A stretch of DNA of 64,000 nucleotides from Kribbella steppae (GCF_004342025.1 NZ_SLWN01000008.1:295569-359568); one strand, 5' to 3'. Shown: positions 42,168-51,799, numbered from the stretch's first letter. The notes: generated from the sequence alone by a model not told the origin. A program made the numbers and translations.

Positions 42168-44119
42168 TGGCAGCCATCACGAGCGACGTGGAGGTCGAGG
42201 TACGACGACCTCGGCGCAGCGTGGTCGTCGGCGTCCTGCTCGTCGCCTGGGTCGCCGCGTACTTCGTGCTGCGCGGGATCGACACGCTCACACTCGGCGG
42301 TCAGGAGACGACCGCGTTCCACCGCTGGCTGACCGATCACCGCGACGACGTCGGCCAGGGCAACGTGGTCTTCGACGGGATCCGGGTGGTCGTCGACCAG
42401 TTCGTCGTACTGCTCCAGAACGTCCTGTCGCAGGCGTCGTACGGTCGGCCCGTCCCGGTCATCGGCTGGCTCGGGGTGGTCGCGGTGGCGGCGTACCTGG
42501 CGTGGGCGTTCGGCAACTGGAAGGTCGCGCTGCTGACCGCCGGCGGGCTCGTGTTCGTCGGGCTGCAGGGGTTGTGGCAGGAGAGCATGGACACGCTCGC
42601 GCTGACGATCGCGGCCGTGCTGCTGTCGTTGCTGATCGCGATCCCGCTGGGCATCTGGGCCGGGCTGTCGAACCGTGCCTTCCGGGTGGCGACGCTCATC
42701 CTCGATCTGATGCAGACGTTGCCGACGTTCGTCTACCTCGCGCCGCTCGCGTTGTTCTTCGCGATCGGACCGGCCGCGGCCACGATCGCGACCCTGATCT
42801 ATGCGGCGCCGCCCGCCGTCCGGCTCACCGCGCACGCGATCCGCTCGGTCCCGCCGGAGAGCGTCGAGGCGTCCCGGTCGCTCGGATCCACCCGGGGCCA
42901 GACGCTGACCAAGGTGCTGCTGCCGATGTCTCGCAGTACGGTCGTCGTCGGTATCAACCAGACCATCATGGCCGCGCTGTCGATGGTGACGGTGGCCGCG
43001 CTGATCGACGCGCCCGGCCTCGGCCAGACAGTGCTCAAAGCCCTGCAGACGCTGGACGTCGGGGTCGCGTTCAACGCCGGCCTGGCGATCGTGGTGATCG
43101 CGATCGTGCTCGACCGCGTCACGACCGCGGCCGGCGACCGGCCCTGGCGTACGGCGAGCGTCCGCCGGAAGGTCCTGCTCGGCGCGGGAGCCGTTGGTGT
43201 CCTGGTCGCGATCTGGTTCTCCCGGACCTACGTGTGGGCGGCCGAGTTCCCGTCGTCGGTGAACATCGGATCGACGATCGCGGTGATCGCCTCGGACGTG
43301 ACCGCCTGGGTCCAGGACGTCTTCGGCGGTTTCACGTACGGCGTGCGCGACGCCGTCACCAATGGGCTGTTGAACCCACTGGAGGCGTTGCTGACCGGCT
43401 CACCGTGGTGGCTCGTCGCCGCGGTCGTCGTTGCGCTGGCCGCCGTACTCGGAAGCTGGCGTGGAGCTGTGCCCGCCGCGGTGTGCTTGCTGTTGCTGGT
43501 CGCGACCGGGGTCTGGCACGACAGCATGGTCACGCTGGCGTCGACGCTGCTGGCGACGGTCGTCGTGGTCGCGGTCGGTCTCGCACTCGGTGTGTGGGCC
43601 GGACGCAACCATCGGATCGACACCTGGATCCGGCCGGTCCTCGACGCGGGGCAGACGATGCCTCCGTTCGTGTACCTGGTGCCGTTCCTGGCGTTGTTCG
43701 GCACGAGTCGGTTCACCGCGATCGCGGCCGCGGTCGTGTTCGCCGTACCGGTAACCACGAAGATCGTTGCTGATGGCATCAAGGCGGTGCCGGTGGCGAC
43801 CGTGGAGGCGGCGAACTCGGTCGGGTCGAGCAGCTGGCAGGTGATCAGCAAGGTGCAGTTGCCGGTCGCCCGCCGGGCCATCACGCTGGCGGTGAACCAG
43901 GGCCTGATCTACGTGCTCTCGATGGTGGTCGTCGGCGGTCTGGTCGGTGCGGGTGCACTCGGGTACGACGTGGCCGCGGGCTTCGCGCAGAGCGAGCTGT
44001 ACGGCAAGGGGTTGGCCGCCGGGCTGGCTATCGTCCTGCTGGGCGTCATGCTCGACCGCGTCACGCAGGCGGCGGCTCGCCGTACCCAGAATTTCCAAAG
44101 TAGAGGAGACAAGCGGTGA
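42167..44119 (+). CDS. proW: Glycine betaine ABC importer, fused double permease
   Basis: 650 aa with two BPD_transp_1 permease halves, each about 300 residues: the first has QTLPTFVYLAPLALFFAIGP and SIEASRSLGS-type EAA loop (VEASRSLGSTRGQTLTKVLL), the second QTMPPFVYLVPFLALFGTSR and VEAANSVGSSSWQVISKVQL. Canonical ProW has one. The duplicated form makes one chain act as both halves of the pore. Start overlaps proV stop by one base. Confidence 0.9.
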   Translation: MAAITSDVEVEVRRPRRSVVVGVLLVAWVAAYFVLRGIDTLTLGGQETTAFHRWLTDHRDDVGQGNVVFDGIRVVVDQFVVLLQNVLSQASYGRPVPVIGWLGVVAVAAYLAWAFGNWKVALLTAGGLVFVGLQGLWQESMDTLALTIAAVLLSLLIAIPLGIWAGLSNRAFRVATLILDLMQTLPTFVYLAPLALFFAIGPAAATIATLIYAAPPAVRLTAHAIRSVPPESVEASRSLGSTRGQTLTKVLLPMSRSTVVVGINQTIMAALSMVTVAALIDAPGLGQTVLKALQTLDVGVAFNAGLAIVVIAIVLDRVTTAAGDRPWRTASVRRKVLLGAGAVGVLVAIWFSRTYVWAAEFPSSVNIGSTIAVIASDVTAWVQDVFGGFTYGVRDAVTNGLLNPLEALLTGSPWWLVAAVVVALAAVLGSWRGAVPAAVCLLLLVATGVWHDSMVTLASTLLATVVVVAVGLALGVWAGRNHRIDTWIRPVLDAGQTMPPFVYLVPFLALFGTSRFTAIAAAVVFAVPVTTKIVADGIKAVPVATVEAANSVGSSSWQVISKVQLPVARRAITLAVNQGLIYVLSMVVVGGLVGAGALGYDVAAGFAQSELYGKGLAAGLAIVLLGVMLDRVTQAAARRTQNFQSRGDKR

Positions 44120-45072
44120 AGAAGCTCCGGTACGCCGGTGTGCTGACAGCGGTGGCGCTCGCGCTGGCCGGGTGCGGTGGCGAGAAGGTTGGCGCAGAGC
44201 AGCCGGTCGCCACCGGCGGCAAGGAGTGCGGCACGTTCAACCTGGCCGTCAACCCGTGGGTCGGGTACGAGGCGAACGCGGCCGTGGTCGCGTACGTGGC
44301 GACCAAGGACCTCGGCTGCAAGGTGGTGAAGAAGAACCTCAAGGAGGAGATCTCCTGGCAGGGGTTCGGCACCGGTGAGGTGGACGCCGTGCTGGAGAAC
44401 TGGGGTCACGAGGACCTGAAGAAGAAGTACATCACCGACCAGAAGGTCGCGGTCGCGGCCGGCTCCACCGGGGTCAAAGGTGTGATCGGCTGGTACGTGC
44501 CGCCGTGGATGGCGCAGCAGTACCCCGACATCACCGACTGGAAGAACCTGAACAAGCACGCCGCGCTGTTCAAGACCTCGGAGTCCGGCGGCAAGGGCCA
44601 GTTGCTCGACGGCGACCCGTCGTACGTGACGAACGACGAGGCGCTGGTGAAGAACCTCGGGCTGAACTACAAGGTGGTGCAGAGCGGTAGCGAGACCGCG
44701 CTGATCCAGGCGTTCCGGGACGCGGAGAAGAACAAGAAGCCGCTGCTCGCCTACTTCTACGAGCCGCAGTGGTTCTTCAACGAGCTCAAGCTGGTCAAGG
44801 TCGACCTGCCGGCGTACAAGGCCGGCTGCGACGCCGACCCGGCCAAGGTCGCCTGCGACTACCCGCCGTACGACCTGGACAAGGTCGTCTCGAAGAAGTT
44901 CGCCGACTCGGGCAGCCCGGCGTACGACCTGGTCAAGAAGTTCCAGTGGACCAACGAGGACCAGAACGCCGTCGCCCGCTCGATCGCGGTCGACAAGCTG
45001 ACCCCGGACGCGGCCGCGGAGAAGTGGGTCAAGGAGAACCAGTCGAAGGTCGACGCCTGGCTCGGGAAGTAA
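44116..45072 (+). CDS. proX: Glycine betaine-binding lipoprotein (OpuAC-type)
   Basis: 318 aa. Lipobox LAGC with the signal MKKLRYAGVLTAVALALAGC. OpuAC-fold landmarks FNLAVNPWVGYEANAAVVAY, VDAVLENWGHEDLKKKYITD and WYVPPWMAQQYPD. It feeds betaine to the ProVW transporter. ATGA overlap with proW. Its last 44 bases overlap the convergent SARP gene. Confidence 0.92.
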   Translation: MKKLRYAGVLTAVALALAGCGGEKVGAEQPVATGGKECGTFNLAVNPWVGYEANAAVVAYVATKDLGCKVVKKNLKEEISWQGFGTGEVDAVLENWGHEDLKKKYITDQKVAVAAGSTGVKGVIGWYVPPWMAQQYPDITDWKNLNKHAALFKTSESGGKGQLLDGDPSYVTNDEALVKNLGLNYKVVQSGSETALIQAFRDAEKNKKPLLAYFYEPQWFFNELKLVKVDLPAYKAGCDADPAKVACDYPPYDLDKVVSKKFADSGSPAYDLVKKFQWTNEDQNAVARSIAVDKLTPDAAAEKWVKENQSKVDAWLGK

Positions 45073-47902
45073 TCCTTTCGACGTCGAAGCGCTCCGCCGG
45101 CGGAAGTGGTGCACCCACTTTCGCCCGGAGCGCTTCGGCTTCCGCGAGTAGCCGGCGGGCGCGGTCAGGATCCTCGGCCGCGCCGGCCAGGCCCTCCAAC
45201 GCGAGCGCGATCGCCCGCTCGTCGCCGACTTGCTGCGCTGCTTCATAGCCTTGTTGGTGGAGGGCTTGTGCTCTCGTGAAGTCGCCGCGTTGCTCGGCGA
45301 TGAAGCCGAGTTGGGCCAGGATGAAGGCGATGCCGGGGGTGCCGCCGACCTGAGCAAGCCAGGCGAGCCACTTGGTGAAGTGGGCCTCGGCGTCGTCGAG
45401 GCGGCCCTGGTGGCGGGCGGACAGGCCGAGACCGACCTCGGCGTACTCCTCGGCGGACTTGTTGGACTGCTCGATCGCCAGCCGTCGCGCCCGCTCGTGC
45501 AAGGCGTCGGCGCGGGCGTAGTCGCCGGTGAGGAACGCGAGCCGGCCCAGTCCGGAGGTGCGGAACGAGACCTCGGTCCACAGCCCGAGCTCCTCCGCCT
45601 GCTGCACGGCTTCCGACAGGTAGCCCTCGGCGGTCGGATAGTCGCCGCTGACCTCAGCGGCCACGATCAGCGAGTACGTCGCCTGAAGCCGGCCCCAGTC
45701 GTCGCCGAGCTCGTCGAACAGCTCCAGACTGCGATGACCGTCCCGCCGCATCGCGTCGAGGTCCGCGTGCACGATGTTGAGCTGTGCCCGGGTGCTCAGC
45801 GCCGCGGCCAGTCCCCAACGGTCGCCGTCCGCGGTGAACGCCTCGATCGCTCGGTCGATCCGACCCATCAGCACGTCCCGGTCGCCGTACGCCCATTGCG
45901 TGGTGGTCAGGAACCACAGTGCTCGCGCCGGTACGTCGTACTGCGCCAGCGTCTCCTCGGTCGTCTCGGTGAGGTTGGTGCCCTTGGCATCGGTGGCAGT
46001 CATCCCGACCTGCCAGACCGTTGCGGCCGCGCGGTCTGCAGGGTCTTGACCGGGTACGGCGAGTGCCGCCGCAATCGACCGACGCGCCTCACCCAGGCGG
46101 CCTCGGAGGTACCAGTACCAGGCCAGCGCGTTGACCAGCTTCAGTGAGAGCTGTGGAGCGGCGTCGAGCGCAGTGCGGAAGTTCGCCGCCTCCTGGTCGA
46201 GGCGGCGGAGCCAGGTGCGCTGCTCCGGCCCGCGCAGTTGTTCTTCGGCTCGCTGGGCCAACTCGAGGTAGTACTCCGCATGGTGCTGCCTGGTCTCGGC
46301 CTCCTCACCGGCCTCTGCGAGCCGCTCGAGGCTGTACGCCGCTACCGACTCCAGCAAGCGGTAGCGCTCGGCGCTGACGGCAACTAGGGATTTGTCGACA
46401 AGTGCCAGGAGCACGGCGTCCGGCAGCCGGCTGACCTCGGTAGCAGCCTCTAGTGAGAAGGTGCCGGCGTGCACGGCCAGCCGGCGAAGCATGGCCCGCT
46501 CCTCCGGGTCCAGCAGGTCCCAGCTCCAGTCGATGGTCGCCCGTAGCGTCCGCTGCCGCTCGGGTACGCCGCGCCCACCGGACAGCAGCCGGAACCGGTC
46601 GTGGAGCCGGTCCGCCAACCCCTGCACACCGAGCGCCCGCACTCGGGTCGCCGCAAGCTCCAGCGCGAGCGGTATGCCGTCCAACCGCCGACAGATCGCT
46701 TTGACCGCTTCAGAGTCATTCACCCCGGCCCGCGCAGCGAACAGGTCGGCTGCCGCGTGCAGCTCGAGTGGCGGTACGTCGAGCAGCCGCTCACCGGGTA
46801 GTCCCAACGGTTCCCGGCTGGTCGCGAGTACACGCAACCCGGGTGCGGCCGCGAGCAAGCGTCGTACCAGGTCTGCGATGTCCAGGTGCTCGCAGTTGTC
46901 GAGGATGAGCAGGAGCTGCCTGGTGCTCAGTGATTCGACCAGCCGGGGCAAGAGGTTGGTCGACTCGTCCCGCAGATCCAGCGCGGCGGCCAGTGCTTCG
47001 AGTACGTCGTCCTGCTTGAGCGGAGCGAGTTCGACCAGGCGTACGTCGCCGGCGTGGTTGCGACCGAGTTCCAACGCCAGACGGGTCTTGCCGACGCCTC
47101 CTGGCCCTACGAGGGTGAGCAGGCGGTTGGTGGTCAGCAGTCGCTGCGCTTCGTGGACTGCCTCGGTGCGGCCGATCAGGTCGTTGAGCGGAGCGGGAAG
47201 TCGGGACGGTTGCAGGGATGGGTCGTGGCGGAGAACCGCCGCATGTAGGTCGACGAGCTCCGGTCCGGGATCGACGCCGAGCTCGTCGGCCAGCATGCGG
47301 CGGAGCTCGTCGTACGAGCGCAGGGCCTCGTCGTGGCGGCCTGTTCGGTACAGAGCGCGCATGTGCAGCGCGCGAAGTCGTTCGCGCAACGGGTGACGCC
47401 GAACCAGCTCGGTCAGCTCCGGGAGCGCGTCGTCGGTCTGCTCCAGCAAGGCTTCTGTCGCGGTGAGTCGGGCCTCCTCCAAGCGGTCGCGGGTCGCGCG
47501 GGCGAACTCGTGGTCGGGTACGTCGGCGTACGCCGGACCACGCCACAGGTCGAGCGCCTCGCGCAGCCGGCCCGCGCTGACCAACTGCTCGAAGATGTTG
47601 CTGTCGACAACGTCCGCCGTGAGGGTGTAGCCGGCCGGGCCATGGGCGACGAGGGCGCGACTGCCCGCTTCGGCCCGGTCGAGCGCCGTACGGAGCTGGG
47701 AGATCCGGGCCTGCAGCGTGCCGGTGGCGTTGCGCGGTGGGCGGTCGCCCCAGAGGTCCTCGATCAGCCGGTCGGCCGAGACCGGGTGACCGCGATGGAC
47801 CAGCAGATCGAGCAGCAGCGTGCGGACCTTGGTGTCCGGTACGGAGACCGGCGCACCGGCGTCCGTCCGGACCACCAGTGGACCCAGCACGCCGAAGTAC
47901 AT
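45029..47902 (-). CDS. AfsR/SARP-type regulator (BTAD, NB-ARC, TPR)
   Basis: 957 aa. Residues 1-95 OmpR-type winged helix (LIEDLWGDRPPRNATGTLQA RISQ), 95-240 BTAD, about 265-540 STAND/NB-ARC ATPase (VGPGGVGKTRLALELGRNHA; LLILDNCEHLD), and TPR-like repeats to the end. AfsR-type proteins activate secondary-metabolism genes after phosphorylation. No cluster is in the window, so the target lies elsewhere. Divergent from the IRED gene 41 bp away. Confidence 0.92.
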   Translation of the reverse strand: MYFGVLGPLVVRTDAGAPVSVPDTKVRTLLLDLLVHRGHPVSADRLIEDLWGDRPPRNATGTLQARISQLRTALDRAEAGSRALVAHGPAGYTLTADVVDSNIFEQLVSAGRLREALDLWRGPAYADVPDHEFARATRDRLEEARLTATEALLEQTDDALPELTELVRRHPLRERLRALHMRALYRTGRHDEALRSYDELRRMLADELGVDPGPELVDLHAAVLRHDPSLQPSRLPAPLNDLIGRTEAVHEAQRLLTTNRLLTLVGPGGVGKTRLALELGRNHAGDVRLVELAPLKQDDVLEALAAALDLRDESTNLLPRLVESLSTRQLLLILDNCEHLDIADLVRRLLAAAPGLRVLATSREPLGLPGERLLDVPPLELHAAADLFAARAGVNDSEAVKAICRRLDGIPLALELAATRVRALGVQGLADRLHDRFRLLSGGRGVPERQRTLRATIDWSWDLLDPEERAMLRRLAVHAGTFSLEAATEVSRLPDAVLLALVDKSLVAVSAERYRLLESVAAYSLERLAEAGEEAETRQHHAEYYLELAQRAEEQLRGPEQRTWLRRLDQEAANFRTALDAAPQLSLKLVNALAWYWYLRGRLGEARRSIAAALAVPGQDPADRAAATVWQVGMTATDAKGTNLTETTEETLAQYDVPARALWFLTTTQWAYGDRDVLMGRIDRAIEAFTADGDRWGLAAALSTRAQLNIVHADLDAMRRDGHRSLELFDELGDDWGRLQATYSLIVAAEVSGDYPTAEGYLSEAVQQAEELGLWTEVSFRTSGLGRLAFLTGDYARADALHERARRLAIEQSNKSAEEYAEVGLGLSARHQGRLDDAEAHFTKWLAWLAQVGGTPGIAFILAQLGFIAEQRGDFTRAQALHQQGYEAAQQVGDERAIALALEGLAGAAEDPDRARRLLAEAEALRAKVGAPLPPAERFDVERITSRARRRPSTGSP

Positions 47903-47943
47903 AGCCGTAGTAAACCCGTAGCGGGCTTTCGCACGATCGGCGC

Positions 47944-48828
47944 ATGAGTTCTCGAGAAGCAGTCACAGTGATCGGCCTCGGCGCGATGGGATCCACCATG
48001 GCCGAGGTCTTCCTTGCCGCCGGCCACCCGACCACCGTCTGGAACCGGACTCCTGGCAAGGCGGGCAAGCTCGTTGCCGCCGGTGCGGTCGAGGCGGCGA
48101 CGGCCGCCGAAGCAGTGGCCGCGAGCAACCTGGTGGTGATCAGCCAGGTCGACTACGCCGCGATGGATCAGTCGCTCGCCGGTGTGGACCTCACCGGGCG
48201 GGTGCTGGTCAACCTGAGCTCGGACAGCCCGGACCGCCTGCGTTCGGCGAGCCAGTCGGTCGCCGAGCGCGGTGGCATGCTGGTCACCGGCGGGATCATG
48301 GTCCCGCCGCAGGGCATCGGTCAGCCGAGCGCGTACGTCTTCTACAGCGGTTCTCAGGAGGTCGTCGGGGCGCATCGGGAGACCCTGGAGGTGCTCGGCC
48401 GAGCCGACTTCATGGGCGCGGACCCGGGGCTGGCGATGCTCTACTACCAAGCCATGCTGAACATGTTCTGGACCACGCTGGTCAGCTACTTCTACTCGGC
48501 CGCCCTGGTCGGCACCGCGGGCATCAGTGCGGAGGACCTGCGTCCGTACGCCGCCGCGTTGCTCTCCGACCTCACCGACGAAGGGCCGATGGGGTTCCTG
48601 AAGATCCTTACCGTGGAGATCGAGCGGGGCGTCTATCCCGGCGCGGAGAACAACCTGCACATGCAGGCAGTCGGCAGCGAACACGTCGTCCACGCCTTCG
48701 AACAGGTCGGCCTGGACACCGGAATGCCGCGTGCCCTGGCCACCCTGTTCGCCCGCGCCGACGCGGCCGGACACGGCCTCTCGGGTCTCACCGCCCTGAT
48801 CGAGGTGATCCGCAAGCCGGCGACCTGA
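47944..48828 (+). CDS. NAD(P)-dependent imine reductase-like (6PGDH superfamily)
   Basis: 294 aa. Rossmann VTVIGLGAMGSTMAEVFLAA and the IRED-typical GGIMVPPQGIGQPSAYVFYS plus C-terminal helices (FMGADPGLAMLYYQAMLNMF). Imine reductases reduce cyclic imines; an alternative is a beta-hydroxyacid dehydrogenase-like enzyme. The regulator's proximity suggests control by, or feedback on, the SARP gene. Confidence 0.85.
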   Translation: MSSREAVTVIGLGAMGSTMAEVFLAAGHPTTVWNRTPGKAGKLVAAGAVEAATAAEAVAASNLVVISQVDYAAMDQSLAGVDLTGRVLVNLSSDSPDRLRSASQSVAERGGMLVTGGIMVPPQGIGQPSAYVFYSGSQEVVGAHRETLEVLGRADFMGADPGLAMLYYQAMLNMFWTTLVSYFYSAALVGTAGISAEDLRPYAAALLSDLTDEGPMGFLKILTVEIERGVYPGAENNLHMQAVGSEHVVHAFEQVGLDTGMPRALATLFARADAAGHGLSGLTALIEVIRKPAT

Positions 48829-48832
48829 GCCG

Positions 48833-49099
48833 CTATTCACGAGCGGCGACCGCCACACTGCACCGGCCGTCGTCGCAGGCACGCCGCAGTCGGCCGTTCG
48901 AGATGGTCTCGAGGAGGCCGATCGTCCAGCACATCGGGCATCCACGCAGTGCGAGGACGCCGAGCGGCAGGAGCAGCAGGCTGTACAGCCCGACCACCGG
49001 AAGGAATGCGAACGCCCCGATCAGCCCGCCGAATCCGATCACGCCGCGCACCAGATGACGGGTCAGCGACGCACTCGCGAAGGTGGTGCTTCGCGTCAT
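48833..49099 (-). CDS. Small Cys-rich membrane protein (DUF2892-like)
   Basis: 88 aa from ATG 49099, preceded by GGAGGACAACC. Two TM segments (GVIGFGGLIGAFAFLPVVGL; YSLLLLPLGVLALRGC) followed by CPMC and CDDGRC cysteine pairs. The TM/Cys layout resembles YgaP/DUF2892. It follows the ECF sigma gene with an ATGA overlap. I infer it may act as a redox or zinc-dependent anti-sigma partner; unproven. Confidence 0.7.
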   Translation of the reverse strand: MTRSTTFASASLTRHLVRGVIGFGGLIGAFAFLPVVGLYSLLLLPLGVLALRGCPMCWTIGLLETISNGRLRRACDDGRCSVAVAARE

Positions 49100-49638
49100 G
49101 GTTGTCCTCCGATGGGGTTCAAGCTCTCGCGGATCGCGGTCCGGGCCCGGTGCAGACGTGACTTCATCGCGGCTGTGCTGAGACTCAAAGCGTCGGCGAC
49201 CATGGGTCCGCTGTAGCCCTGGACGTCGCGCAGGATCAGCACGCGGCGCTGGTCCGTCGGCAGGGCGGCGATCGCCGCCGCCACTGCCGCTGCTTCCAGT
49301 TGCTGCAGCACCTCGTCCTCGGCCGACAGCGTGGCGATATCCCGGGTCACTGGTCGGTCCCGCAGCATCGCCCGGGCGCGCCGCAGGCACTCGTTGCGGA
49401 CGATCCGAAACATCCACGACGCCAGGGCGCCGGTGGCCCGGAGCATCCCGATCTTGCGATACAGGATGATCAAGGCCTCCTGCGCCGCGTCCTCGGCGTC
49501 CTCTGGTGTGGCGCACAGGGACCGGGCGAAGCGCCGTACCGTTGGGTGTGAGCCCGCGACCAACGCGGTGAGCGCGTCGACGTCTCCGTCCTGCGCGGCG
49601 AGGATCAGCTGGTCGTCAGGCCAGGCCGGGTCAGCCAC
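49096..49638 (-). CDS. ECF RNA polymerase sigma factor
   Basis: 180 aa from GTG 49638. Region 2 (TVRRFARSLCATPEDAEDAA, QEALIILYRKI) and region 4 HTH (LPTDQRRVLILRDVQGYSGP MVADALSLSTAAMKSRLHRA) are clear. No anti-sigma of known type; the downstream membrane protein overlaps by 4 bases and the upstream peptide gene by 8, making a three-gene coupled unit. Confidence 0.9.
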   Translation of the reverse strand: MADPAWPDDQLILAAQDGDVDALTALVAGSHPTVRRFARSLCATPEDAEDAAQEALIILYRKIGMLRATGALASWMFRIVRNECLRRARAMLRDRPVTRDIATLSAEDEVLQQLEAAAVAAAIAALPTDQRRVLILRDVQGYSGPMVADALSLSTAAMKSRLHRARTAIRESLNPIGGQP

Positions 49639-49729
49639 GGGCCCGCCCGCGGCGGCGCAGTACGACGAAGCTGCAGGTGCCGAGCAGCAGCACTCCGGCA
49701 GCGATGGCGAGGGCAACGAACACGGTCAT
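49631..49729 (-). CDS. 32-aa single-TM peptide preceding the ECF sigma gene
   Basis: ATG 49729 with SD GGAGGTTGTC. MTVFVALAIAAGVLLLGTCS is a TM helix and VVLRRRGRARG is a basic tail. Too short for most gene callers. The stop overlaps the sigma GTG by 8 bases, so translation of the sigma is likely coupled to this peptide. No family recognised. Confidence 0.55.
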   Translation of the reverse strand: MTVFVALAIAAGVLLLGTCSFVVLRRRGRARG

Positions 49730-49744
49730 GACAACCTCCGGCTC

Positions 49745-49769
49745 CTGGACCGGCGGGGTGCCGGTCCAG
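49745..49769. promoter_or_regulatory. Perfect 10-bp hairpin in the leader of the sigma cassette
   Basis: CTGGACCGGC and GCCGGTCCAG around GGGGT, 15 bases upstream of the peptide gene's ATG on the minus strand, just before its SD. Possible RNA-level control of the cassette. Confidence 0.45.
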
Positions 49770-49918
49770 GGATAAGAGGCGTGCACCGGCCGGAAGGATT
49801 CAGGCACTCTGAAGCGGGCTTGAGCTTGTTCACGCGGGCCGGGGGCAACTATCACGATGTGGAAGGGCAACGCCGACGACACGCCGGAATTCGGACAAAA
49901 CCGGGTAAGTTCACTCCC

Positions 49919-50515
49919 ATGATCATCGTGACAGCTGCACTGAAGGGCGGGGTCGGGAAGACAACCACGTCGGTGTACTTGGCTGCGCTGGCATCTTCCA
50001 ACCGTCGCACAGCCACTCTGGTCGACGCCGATCCGCAAGGTAGCGCCGCCGACTGGGTCGCGGATTCCGAGGACGAACACCTGGCCAGGGTCGAGATCGC
50101 GGAGGCGCCGACCGAGCGTCTGCTGAACAAGGCACTGGACAAGGTGCCGCCGGAAGGTATCGGCATAGTGGATATGCCGCCGTCGCACGAACGGCTGCTG
50201 AACAAGGCACTCGAGCGGGCCCGGATCGTCGTCCTGCCGACCCGCATCGGCGGTGTGGAGACACCACGGGTCAAGGCGGTGCTCGAGCTGGTGCCCGACC
50301 ACGTCCCGGTCGGCCTGGTGATCTGCTCGGCGCGGACGTACACCCGCAGCTACCAGGAAGCGATGCAGCAGTACGCCGAGGAAGGCATCCCCGTCTGGGG
50401 CACCATCCCGGAGCGCGTGTCCATCACCGCCGGGCCGGCCGGACCGCTCGCGGCCGACGGCCTGGAGTCGTACAAGAAGGTCTGGCGCAAGATCCTGGCC
50501 GCCGCCCGCACCTGA
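49919..50515 (+). CDS. ParA-family P-loop ATPase, orphan
   Basis: 198 aa. Deviant Walker A KGGVGKTTTSVYLAALASS with the signature lysine, ATLVDADPQGSAADW and IVDMPPSH. Full-length for ParA/MinD-like (Soj class) but there is no ParB, so it is a MipZ/orphan type. Divergent to the sigma cassette. Confidence 0.88.
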   Translation: MIIVTAALKGGVGKTTTSVYLAALASSNRRTATLVDADPQGSAADWVADSEDEHLARVEIAEAPTERLLNKALDKVPPEGIGIVDMPPSHERLLNKALERARIVVLPTRIGGVETPRVKAVLELVPDHVPVGLVICSARTYTRSYQEAMQQYAEEGIPVWGTIPERVSITAGPAGPLAADGLESYKKVWRKILAAART

Positions 50516-50578
50516 CCGCCCGCGTCGGGTTGGGTCCGTGCACTCGCTCGCGGACCCAACCCGTCAGCATGTCGTCTG

Positions 50579-51772
50579 TCAGCGCTGTAGAGGCGGTTCG
50601 CCGCGGACGTACGAGCGGATCACCGTCGCGGCGGCGCCGCGCGCCCAATCGTCGAAGGTATGCGAGCGGAGCATCAGCCGGCAGTTCCCGGCGGCACCGA
50701 AGGCGTGGTCCGCGAACGCCTGTCGCATCCGCTCCTCGTACAGGTCGTACTCCGCCACGCCCTCGCCCGCGATCACCACCAGCTCCGGCCCGACCAAGTT
50801 CACCATCGCGGCCAGCGCCGAACCGATCACCTCACCGGCCCGGTCGAACGCCTCCCGCGCGTGCTCGTCGCCCTCGTGCGCCAGCTTGATCGCGCCGGCC
50901 AGGTCCAAGCGCGGCCGCCCGGTCGTCTCCCGGGTCCGGGTCAGGATCGCGTCCGACGAGGCGACCGTCTCCACACAACCCCGCCGCCCGCAGGTGCAGA
51001 CCAGCTCCCCGGGCGCCAGCGGCAGATGACCGAGCTCACCCGAGACGCCGTACGCCCCGGACACAACCTCGCCGTTGATGTAGAGCCCACACCCGATCCC
51101 GGAGCCGATCGTGACGACCGCGAACGAGTCCGCGTCCACGCCGACCCCGAACCAGTGCTCGGCCACGGTCAGCGCGCGGACGTCGTTCGTCACCACGACC
51201 GGCACCTTGAGCCGCTTGGCCATCAGGTCGGCGACCGCGACGTCCCGCCAGCCCATCAACGGCGAGTGCCGGACCAGGCCGCGCCGGGCGTCGACGTCAC
51301 CGGACACCGCGACGCCGATGCCGATCAACGGGCCGGCCGTGACCTCTGCCGACTTGATCAGCTCCTTGGCCAGGTCCGTGAGCCGCTCGATGACCGTATC
51401 GGGTGTGGTGTCGTCCAGCTTCTGGTGGCGGACCGTCAGGATCCCGGCGGTGAAGTCCGTGGTCACGCCGATCAGGGCGGTCGGGGTGACCTTGAGCCCG
51501 ATCACCGAGACGCTGTTCCGGATCACCGTCAGCGGGCTGACCGGCCGGCCGATGCCGAGCTGGTTGTCCGCCTCCGCCGGTACGGCCGGCTGATCGGTGA
51601 CGAACCCGGCTTCGATCAGCGGCGCGACCGCCTTGGTGACCGCCGCCTGGGACAGCCCGGTCCGGCGCGCGATCTCCACCCGCGGGATCGGTCCCTGGGT
51701 CAGAATCCTGGTCAGCACTTCAACTCCCGCCGGCGTGGCCAGCGGGAGTGATCGATGCGGACGCAGCGGCAC
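50579..51772 (-). CDS. ROK-family transcriptional regulator/sugar kinase
   Basis: 397 aa. N-terminal winged HTH (GPIPRVEIARRTGLSQAAVT) and a C-terminal ROK domain (VVTIGSGIGCGLYINGEVVS; GELVCTCGRRGCVETVASSD with the zinc-binding CxCGxxGCxE). Acts as a sugar-responsive repressor, NagC/XylR-like. Target not adjacent. It is convergent with the ParA-like gene. Confidence 0.92.
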   Translation of the reverse strand: MPLRPHRSLPLATPAGVEVLTRILTQGPIPRVEIARRTGLSQAAVTKAVAPLIEAGFVTDQPAVPAEADNQLGIGRPVSPLTVIRNSVSVIGLKVTPTALIGVTTDFTAGILTVRHQKLDDTTPDTVIERLTDLAKELIKSAEVTAGPLIGIGVAVSGDVDARRGLVRHSPLMGWRDVAVADLMAKRLKVPVVVTNDVRALTVAEHWFGVGVDADSFAVVTIGSGIGCGLYINGEVVSGAYGVSGELGHLPLAPGELVCTCGRRGCVETVASSDAILTRTRETTGRPRLDLAGAIKLAHEGDEHAREAFDRAGEVIGSALAAMVNLVGPELVVIAGEGVAEYDLYEERMRQAFADHAFGAAGNCRLMLRSHTFDDWARGAAATVIRSYVRGEPPLQR

Positions 51773-51799
51773 GAGAACAACCTACCGGCGAGTCCGTCG

